Shown piece after piece: positions 57,903 to 64,000 of a DNA stretch of 64,000 bases (position 1 is the stretch's first letter; each line of letters begins with the position of its first letter). The notes under the pieces are model-generated. The model searched no databases, was not told the DNA's origin, and worked only from the letters and a program-made list of their open reading frames with translations. The DNA is from an uncultured Muribaculaceae bacterium. Lineage in GTDB: Bacteria > Bacteroidota > Bacteroidia > Bacteroidales > Muribaculaceae. The DNA is taken from contig CANQWS010000008.1 of NCBI GenBank assembly GCA_947627615.1, positions 1-64,000 on the forward strand, read 5' to 3'. Position numbers and translations under genes: made by a program.

Positions 57903-57940
57903 GACCGGCGGCAATGTGTCTCACGACACTGCCGCCGGTC
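57903..57940 (-). terminator. Terminator of lpxA
   Basis: GACCGGCGGCA (57903-57913) pairs perfectly with TGCCGCCGGTC (57930-57940), with an inner GTGTC/GACAC stem; AATTATTTATGG follows on the minus strand. Confidence 0.8.
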
Positions 57941-57976
57941 CGGATGATATAAAAATGGAGAATTGTCTTTTTCCGT

Positions 57977-58762
57977 TTATTCAAGATCACGCGGAATACC
58001 CACGAGTTTCAGATTGCACGAGCGAACGAACTCAAGGATATTGTCACGCACTGTACCCGGCTCAAGGTCAACTTCGATGCGCTTCAACGCATTGAAAACC
58101 GAAGTTCCGCTCTGGTAGATGTGGCGGTAGGCCTTGGCCACGTCATCGACCTGCACCTCCGTGAAGCCGTGCTTGCGCATCACCACGGCGTTCACACCGA
58201 AATACGATGCGGGATTGTGGGCCATGATCACGTAAGGAGGAACATTGCCCGAAATGCGGCAGCCTCCCTTGATGAGGGCCCAGTCACCAACATGCGAATT
58301 CTCATGCAGGATCACACCTGACGACAATATGGAGCAGGGGCCTACAACGGCCTCGCCTGCTATGACCACTGAATTGCCAAGCACACATTTGCCTTCTATC
58401 ACTGTGTCATGACCTATGTGGACTCCGGCCATGATGAAAGAATCGTCGCCAATGGTCGTACCCTCTTCCGAGGTGAATCCGCGGTTAATGATCACCTGCT
58501 CGCGTATCACATTGTTATGGCCTATGCTGCAGCGCGACGGCTTGTTTTTCCAGCGGAAATCCTGCGGTTCGGCACCGATTATGGTGTACTGGTAGACTTT
58601 GTTGTTGTTGCCCATGCGTGTTCCGCGCATAATGCTCGAATATGACATTATCTCGCAGTCATCGCCTATCACTACGTCGGCGTCAATGTAGGCAAACGGA
58701 TGGACTGTTACGTTCTTGCCGAGTTTGGCAGAAGGGTCTACGTGGGCTAATGGACTAATCAT
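57977..58762 (-). CDS. lpxA: UDP-N-acetylglucosamine acyltransferase
   Basis: First step of lipid A synthesis: O-acylation of UDP-GlcNAc from acyl-ACP. 261 residues, standard length: left-handed beta helix from hexapeptide repeats (ISPLAHVDPSAKLGKNVTVH, GTRMGNNNKVYQYTIIGAEP), the catalytic His in MAGVHIGHDTVIEGK, and a helical C-terminal domain. In many Bacteroidetes lpxA sits with lpxD/fabZ; here it follows the efflux operon by 32 bases. Confidence 0.96.
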   Translation of the reverse strand: MISPLAHVDPSAKLGKNVTVHPFAYIDADVVIGDDCEIMSYSSIMRGTRMGNNNKVYQYTIIGAEPQDFRWKNKPSRCSIGHNNVIREQVIINRGFTSEEGTTIGDDSFIMAGVHIGHDTVIEGKCVLGNSVVIAGEAVVGPCSILSSGVILHENSHVGDWALIKGGCRISGNVPPYVIMAHNPASYFGVNAVVMRKHGFTEVQVDDVAKAYRHIYQSGTSVFNALKRIEVDLEPGTVRDNILEFVRSCNLKLVGIPRDLE

Positions 58763-58794
58763 GGTAAATTGTGTTTAGGTGTATGATAAAATTT

Positions 58795-60192
58795 TCAACG
58801 TCCTCCGCCGAGAGCCTGATAGAGGTTTATCAAAGCGCGGTTCTGGGCGTTGGTAGCCGTGATTGACGAAATCTGGGCCTGAAGAAGTCCCTGCTGTGCG
58901 GTCAGCACATCGAGGTAGGTGGTGCCCGGGTTACCTATTTTCAGAAGTTCCTGAGTGTAATCCACCGCATTGGCAAGTTTCGAGGCCTGCATGTCAAGGG
59001 CGGCGGTCTTCTCTATGCTCTTCTGATAGAGCGTCATGGCGTTCGACACTTCGGCGCTGGCGCTCATCAGGGTGTACTCGAACGAATTGAGAGCCTGCTG
59101 TTGCTGGGCCTTTGAAGCCTCGAGACGGGCTATGTTGGCGCCGCGCGAGAACAGCGGGGCAGTCAGCGAGCCTGCAAGATTTATGAAGAACTTGCCGGGG
59201 TTCATGATCATGCTGCCGAGAAGGTTGGTGAAACCTCCGTTGGCGGTGATGGAAAGTCCGGGATAGAATGCGGCACGCGCGCTGTTGGTGGCGTAATAGG
59301 CCACGGCCAGGCTGCGTTCGGCGGCCATCACGTCGGGACGGGCGGCGAGTTCCCTCATGGGCACTGACTCACGTACCAGTACCGGAGTGGAGAATGCTGC
59401 CGATGCGGGAATTGACCAGCGCTGGGGCATCACGTTGAGAAGAAGCGACATGGTGTTGTTCATCTCATGGAGCGATACCTCAATGTCGGTGATGGAGGCC
59501 TGGATTCCGTAGAGCTGGGCCTCGCTCTGAACCACGGCAACCTCGTTGAGGCGTCCGGCCTCCTTGAGGTCCTTCATCGTCTGGACGCTTTCGCCCCAGA
59601 GCTTCTCGGTGGTGCGGCTCACTTCGAGCTGCGCCTCAAGCATTCCGATGGTGTAATAGCAAGTGGCCACGGAAGCTATGATCTGCGAGCGTACAGCCTG
59701 ATGATAGGCCTCGCTCTGCTCCAGAGCCGCCTTGGCTCCGCGCTTGCTGTTGAGAAGCTTGGCAAACACGTCGATCTCCCAGCTGACCGAGAGAGGAATA
59801 TTGTAGGACCATGACATGTCCTGCGAGGGATCGGTGAAGAACTTGGCACCCTGTCCGCTGGGAGCGAGAGCTACTGACGGCAGGTAAGCCAGTTTGGCTC
59901 CCTTGAGCTGCGCGTGGGCTATGTCCACGTTCAGCTTGGCGTTGCGCAGGTTGGTGTTGTTCTCGAGAGCCTGCTGGATGAGGGAAGCGAGAACCGGATC
60001 GGTGAACACCTGCTGCCAGCGCTGATTTCCGAAGGAGCTGCTGTCCACGCCCTGCTCGAGTGCCTGCTTGTAGTCAGCCAGCACCGGGGTGGAATCGGGA
60101 GTCTGGTATTTCTTGTATATATTGCAGCCGGTGAGCCCCGTCATGGAGATGACGAGGGCTGTGGCGGCTATCAGATATTTTTGTATTTTCAT
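58795..60192 (-). CDS. Efflux outer-membrane channel lipoprotein (NodT/OprM type)
   Basis: 465 residues with a lipobox LTGC (Cys23). Two OEP repeats of the TolC family: NTNLRNAKLNVDIAHAQLKG and ARAAFYPGLSITANGGFTNL, RPDVMAAERSLAVAYYATNS. It forms the outer-membrane duct of the tripartite pump with the permease upstream (15-base gap) and the adaptor beyond. Confidence 0.95.
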   Translation of the reverse strand: MKIQKYLIAATALVISMTGLTGCNIYKKYQTPDSTPVLADYKQALEQGVDSSSFGNQRWQQVFTDPVLASLIQQALENNTNLRNAKLNVDIAHAQLKGAKLAYLPSVALAPSGQGAKFFTDPSQDMSWSYNIPLSVSWEIDVFAKLLNSKRGAKAALEQSEAYHQAVRSQIIASVATCYYTIGMLEAQLEVSRTTEKLWGESVQTMKDLKEAGRLNEVAVVQSEAQLYGIQASITDIEVSLHEMNNTMSLLLNVMPQRWSIPASAAFSTPVLVRESVPMRELAARPDVMAAERSLAVAYYATNSARAAFYPGLSITANGGFTNLLGSMIMNPGKFFINLAGSLTAPLFSRGANIARLEASKAQQQQALNSFEYTLMSASAEVSNAMTLYQKSIEKTAALDMQASKLANAVDYTQELLKIGNPGTTYLDVLTAQQGLLQAQISSITATNAQNRALINLYQALGGGR

Positions 60193-60207
60193 TTTCGCGT
60201 GATGATT

Positions 60208-63200
60208 TTAGTGAGAATACTGCTCGATTTCGTTCTCTATGCCTTCATTGTCGGTGTCGGCCCACTTGAGCGGCGTAATCTTTTCCTGGATAATCTGGAA
60301 GGCCACGAACAGTGCGGGCACGATGAAAATCTGGAAAATCATACCGATGAGCATACCGCCTACCGAACCGGAGCCGAGTGCGCGGTTACCGTTGGCGCCC
60401 ACACCGGAAGCGAACATCATGGGAAGCAGACCTATGATAAGGGCCAGAGAGGTCATGAGGATAGGACGCAGACGTGCGGTGGCGCCGTCAATGGCGGCCT
60501 TGACAATGGACATGCCCGTGCTGCGGCGTTCGAGCGCGAATTCCACGATGAGGATGGCGTTCTTGGCAAGAAGACCGATAAGCATGATGAGCGCGATCTG
60601 CAGGTAGATGTTGTTGGATATCGAGAAGATATCGGCGAAGATGAACGTACCCATCAGTCCGAACGGAACCGAAAGGATAACGGCGAGCGGGAGGATGTAG
60701 CTTTCATACTGGGCCGAGAGAAGGAGGTAGACGAAAAGCAGACAGAGACCGAAGATGATGGCGGTTGCGTTGCTTGACGAACCGGCTTCCTCACGTGTCA
60801 TACCGGCATACTCGTAACCGTAGCCCTGGGGAAGCACCTCGTTGGCCACGCGTTCGATTGCGGCGAGGGCGTCGCCCGACGAATATCCCTGGTTAGGCGT
60901 ACCGCTGACGGCGATTGACTGGAACATGTTGAAACGGTTCAGAAGGTCAGGACCGTAAACGCGTGTCAGCTTCACGAAGTTGGCTATCGATGCCATCTCG
61001 GCGCCGTTGCGGATCTTGATGTTGTTCAGTGTCTCGGGCGATACACGGGCTTCAGGTGAGGCCTGCATCATCACACGGTAGAGCTTGCCGAAACGGTTGA
61101 AGTTCGACACGTACATACCGCCGTAATAACCCTGAAGGGTTGAAAGCACTGACTGGGGCGAAATGCCGGCCTGCTTGCACTTGGCGGCGTCTACGTCAAC
61201 CAGATACTGGGGGAAGGTGGGGTTGAACGTGGTGTAGGCCATCTGGATTTCGGGCTGCTGGTTGAGGGCGCCGAGGAATGTCTGGACCACGTTGAAGAAT
61301 TCGTTGATGTCACCGCCGGTCTTGTCCTGCATCTTGACCTCGAAACCGTTGGTCACGGAGTAACCGGTGATCATAGGCGGAGCGAAGATAACCACACGTC
61401 CGTCCTTGATGAGCTGGCCGGTCATTGCGTAGAGCTGGCCGATGATGGCATCGGAGCTTTCGGCCTTCGAACGGTCTTTCCAGTCCTTGAGTCGGACTAT
61501 GAACGTTCCGTAGGTGGAACCCTCTCCGGCGATAAACGAGTAACCGTCGATCATTGTACGGGTCTCTATGGCAGGTATCTTGGCCATGATGGAGTCAACC
61601 TGACGGAGCACCTGACCGGTACGCTCCTGAGAGGTGCCCGGGGGCATGTCGACCATCGCGAAGATAGTTCCGGTATCCTCGTTAGGCACAAGCGCGGTAG
61701 GCGTACGGCCCATGAGCCATACAAGAATTACTATTGCGGCGCCGACCACGCAGAACGATGTCACCTTGTGGCGGATAAAGAATTCGGTGTTCTTTTTGTA
61801 TTTGCCGAGCATCGAGTTGTAGACCTTCTCGAAAGCTGCATGGAAGTTCTTGCTGAACAGACCGAAGACCGTGATTACGGCTATGACGCAGCAAACGGAG
61901 CTGAGAAGCACGTTCTCGAAGTTGAACCATCCGAGCACCATGAACGTGATGGTGGCGCAGAGCAGAAGGAACGTAACCACCGGAGGCAGATTGAAGCGTT
62001 TCTTGTAGGCCTCTCCGGCAGCGGTGTAGGCTTCGCCCATGCGCTCCTTGAGAGTTGTGTCCGTGTTGTGGGGTTTGAGGAACACAGCGCAGAGGGCCGG
62101 CGACAGCGTCAGAGCGTTGACGGCCGACAGACCGATGGCTATGGCCATTGTCAGACCGAACTGCTGATAGAACACACCGGAGGTTCCGGGCATGAATGAC
62201 ACGGGGATGAACACGAGCATCATGACAAGGGTGATTGACACGATGGCGCCGCCGATTTCATTCATGGCGTCGATAGCCGCCTTGCGCGAGCTCTTGTAAC
62301 CAACATCGAGTTTCGCATGGACCGCCTCGACCACCACAATGGCGTCGTCGACCACAATCGCGATGGCAAGCACCAGAGCCGAGAGGGTGATGAGGTTTAT
62401 GGAGAATCCGATGGCGGTCATACCGAAGAACGTACCGATAAGGGCCACAGGAATCGCGATGGCGGGGATGATGGTGGAGCGAAGGTCCTGAAGGAACAGG
62501 AACACCACCACGAACACAAGCACGAAGGCCTCTATGAGGGTCTGGATCACATGGTGGATAGAGGCATAGAGGAAGTCATTGTTGTTCATAGGAATGGCGA
62601 CCTCGAGTCCTGCGGGCAGGTCCTTCCTGAGGTCGTCAATGAACGAGAGACAGTCATTGATGATCTTCGTTGCGTTGGAGCCGGCGGTCTGGAACACGAT
62701 AGCGGTCACACCGGTCTTGCCGTTGAGGCCGCCGTGGAAACCGTAGGTCACACGGCCGAGCTCCACAGTGGCTATGTCCTTCAGGCGGAGCACCTCGCCG
62801 TTGTCCTTGGCGCGGATCACTATATTCTCGAATTCATCGGGGGTCACCAGACGTCCGCGATAACGCATGATGTACTGGAAGGTCTGGTTGCCCTGTTCGC
62901 CGAACGCACCGGGAGCGGCCTCGATGTTCTGCTCGGCGAGAGCGGCCGAAACATCGGTGGGCTCCAGATGATACTGTGCCATAACGTCGGGCTTGAGCCA
63001 TATACGCATGGAGTAGTCGGCACCCATGACCATAACGTCGCCCACGCCCTGGATACGCTGCATCTGGGGAACGACGTTGATTTTCATGTAGTTTTCCACG
63101 AATTCCTCGGAATACTTGCCCGATGCGTCATAGAGGGTCACACCCACGAGCATCGAAGTCTGGCGTTTGCGGGTCTGGACACCCACACGCACAACTTCAG

Positions 63201-63561
63201 CCGGCAGAAGGCTCTGTGCGGCCGACACACGGTTCTGCACGTCGACGGCAGCCATGTCAGGGTCAAAACCCTGCTCAAAATAGACGTTGATGGTGGCCGA
63301 ACCGGTGTTGGTGGCGGTTGACTCCATGTAGGTCATGCCTTCGGCACCGTTGATTGATTCCTCAAGCGGGGCTATGACAGAATTCAGCACGGCCTGAGCG
63401 TTGGCACCCTGATAGGTCGTGGATACCGAGATGGTAGGCGGAGCTATGTCAGGGTACTGTGTGATCGGAAGCGAGACCAGTCCGATCAGACCGAGCAGCA
63501 CGATGAAAATCGAAATCACCGTTGACAGCACCGGTCTATTGATAAATGTATCTAATTTCAT
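60208..63561 (-). CDS. RND efflux permease (HAE1/AcrB type) with an extra membrane pair
   Basis: 1117 residues, some 70 more than AcrB. Typical parts: KLDTFINRPVLSTVISIFIV, GFDPDMAAVDVQNRVSAAQS, proton-relay Asp pair in AIVVDDAIVVVEAVHAKL, and LMIGLLAKNAILIVEFALER. Between the sixth and seventh usual helices it carries an added stretch with two hydrophobic segments (PPVVTFLLLCATITFMVLGW and VLLSSVCCVIAVITVFGLF). Proton-driven export of drugs, bile acids or the like through the linked outer-membrane channel is expected; substrates are not known. Confidence 0.95.
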   Translation of the reverse strand: MKLDTFINRPVLSTVISIFIVLLGLIGLVSLPITQYPDIAPPTISVSTTYQGANAQAVLNSVIAPLEESINGAEGMTYMESTATNTGSATINVYFEQGFDPDMAAVDVQNRVSAAQSLLPAEVVRVGVQTRKRQTSMLVGVTLYDASGKYSEEFVENYMKINVVPQMQRIQGVGDVMVMGADYSMRIWLKPDVMAQYHLEPTDVSAALAEQNIEAAPGAFGEQGNQTFQYIMRYRGRLVTPDEFENIVIRAKDNGEVLRLKDIATVELGRVTYGFHGGLNGKTGVTAIVFQTAGSNATKIINDCLSFIDDLRKDLPAGLEVAIPMNNNDFLYASIHHVIQTLIEAFVLVFVVVFLFLQDLRSTIIPAIAIPVALIGTFFGMTAIGFSINLITLSALVLAIAIVVDDAIVVVEAVHAKLDVGYKSSRKAAIDAMNEIGGAIVSITLVMMLVFIPVSFMPGTSGVFYQQFGLTMAIAIGLSAVNALTLSPALCAVFLKPHNTDTTLKERMGEAYTAAGEAYKKRFNLPPVVTFLLLCATITFMVLGWFNFENVLLSSVCCVIAVITVFGLFSKNFHAAFEKVYNSMLGKYKKNTEFFIRHKVTSFCVVGAAIVILVWLMGRTPTALVPNEDTGTIFAMVDMPPGTSQERTGQVLRQVDSIMAKIPAIETRTMIDGYSFIAGEGSTYGTFIVRLKDWKDRSKAESSDAIIGQLYAMTGQLIKDGRVVIFAPPMITGYSVTNGFEVKMQDKTGGDINEFFNVVQTFLGALNQQPEIQMAYTTFNPTFPQYLVDVDAAKCKQAGISPQSVLSTLQGYYGGMYVSNFNRFGKLYRVMMQASPEARVSPETLNNIKIRNGAEMASIANFVKLTRVYGPDLLNRFNMFQSIAVSGTPNQGYSSGDALAAIERVANEVLPQGYGYEYAGMTREEAGSSSNATAIIFGLCLLFVYLLLSAQYESYILPLAVILSVPFGLMGTFIFADIFSISNNIYLQIALIMLIGLLAKNAILIVEFALERRSTGMSIVKAAIDGATARLRPILMTSLALIIGLLPMMFASGVGANGNRALGSGSVGGMLIGMIFQIFIVPALFVAFQIIQEKITPLKWADTDNEGIENEIEQYSH

Positions 63562-63632
63562 AGTTGAATCACTTCAAATTGAAGAAATCGTTGATGTTGT
63601 TATATAATGCGACTGCTGTTATGACGCTTCAC

Positions 63633-64000
63633 TTATTTTGCGGCGGGGGCTGCACCCTGGGGAGCCGCTGCTGCGCGCTGGGGCTGGGATGCTGCGTCGA
63701 CAGGCACAATCTTCATTCCGTCCTTGAGCTTGGAGCCTACGCCTTCAACCGCCACACGGTCGCCGGCTTTGAGTCCGGAGGTGACAACGAAGTTCTGTCC
63801 GTCGGAAATTTCCTGAACGGTGATGGGCTGGCTGACAACCTTGTTGCTGTCGTTGACCAGATAGACGAAGCGGCGGTCCTGCACCTCGAAAGTTGCCTTC
63901 TGCGGAATAACCATGGCATCGGCCTGGTTTACGGGTATCACGATTGAGCCGGTGCTGCCCGAACGGAGCATTCCGCTGGGGTTGGGGAACAGAGCGCGGA
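63633..64000 (-). CDS. RND efflux periplasmic adaptor (membrane fusion protein), partial
   Basis: C-terminal part only; the frame runs past the right edge of the window, so the start is missing. About 120 residues are seen: a barrel domain end (FPNPSGMLRSGSTGSIVIPV), the membrane-proximal domain (KATFEVQDRRFVYLVNDSNK, TSGLKAGDRVAVEGVGSKL) and an Ala/Gln/Pro-rich tail (PQRAAAAPQGAAPAAK). It is the first gene of the pump operon seen here, 71 bases ahead of the permease. Confidence 0.93.
   Translation of the reverse strand, partial: RALFPNPSGMLRSGSTGSIVIPVNQADAMVIPQKATFEVQDRRFVYLVNDSNKVVSQPITVQEISDGQNFVVTSGLKAGDRVAVEGVGSKLKDGMKIVPVDAASQPQRAAAAPQGAAPAAK

Larger units (their letters stand above)
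57654..57976 (-). other. Intergenic region: promoter, heptamer array and terminator
   Basis: 323 bases without a gene. It holds the pheT promoter (57681-57712), a C/A-rich stretch, the exact period-7 array (57779-57855), and the lpxA terminator (57903-57940). Confidence 0.8.

Noticed and set aside
62317..63321. 334-codon open frame opposite the RND permease
   Set aside because: His/Gly/Asp-rich shadow of the permease's coding strand without any family resemblance.

Overview
The window is a contiguous chromosomal piece from a Bacteroidales gut-type bacterium, most likely of the Muribaculaceae/Bacteroidaceae branch. This rests on gene content (type IX secretion genes porT-porP-gldKLMN, GH89, gmd-fcl, a NTP_transf_4 nucleotidyltransferase), on the Bacteroidetes order rpsL-rpsG-fusA-rpsJ without tuf, on the near absence of Shine-Dalgarno sequences, and on repeated TAnnTTTG -7 boxes about 20 bp downstream of a TTG/TTTG element. 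No rRNA, tRNA, IS element, phage or CRISPR was seen; the region is core genome rather than a mobile island.

Layout. 245-1090 encodes a secreted DUF1460 protein, facing enolase (1239-2534, -) across a shared hairpin. From 21245 down to 2768 on the minus strand runs a merged str-S10-spc-alpha ribosomal operon: rpsL, rpsG, fusA, rpsJ, rplCDWB, rpsS, rplV, rpsC, rplP, rpmC, rpsQ, rplNXE, rpsNH, rplFR, rpsE, rpmD, rplO, secY, map, infA, rpmJ, rpsMKD, rpoA, rplQ. It has one clear promoter upstream of rpsL and a terminator after rplQ. Four wider gaps (before rpsL, rpsG, rpsN-rpsH and rpsD) carry hairpins that could be ribosomal-protein leader elements. Genes rpmD and rpmJ (59 and 38 codons) were found by direct reading.

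21.5-33.3 kb: rfbC and a GlmU-like nucleotidyltransferase are divergent; then an outer-membrane barrel, a beta-propeller lipoprotein/secreted protein, asd with a KefB-type antiporter, a two-module secreted protein, and a hydrolase-dipeptidase-cytidine deaminase operon. 33.5-44.2 kb (+): alpha-N-acetylglucosaminidase, galactokinase, argR with an ArgC homologue that has lost its catalytic cysteine, a candidate small RNA, a pseudouridine synthase with a long Asn/Gly/Arg/Tyr repeat domain, asnS, and the GDP-fucose pair gmd-fcl.

44.2-54.4 kb: a channel-like membrane protein with an altered selectivity filter next to a SecB-like protein, then the type IX secretion operon porT-porP-gldK-gldL-gldM-gldN, a TonB-domain protein and a secreted metallophosphoesterase. 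54.4-64 kb (-): yebC, pheT, a period-7 repeat array, lpxA, and a tripartite RND efflux operon whose adaptor gene runs off the right edge.

The points most worth following are the degenerate ArgC paired with ArgR, the channel with GYG reduced to GC, the candidate ncRNA at about 38.71-38.85 kb, the exact heptamer array at 57.78 kb, the extra membrane pair in the RND pump, and the leaders inside the ribosomal operon.
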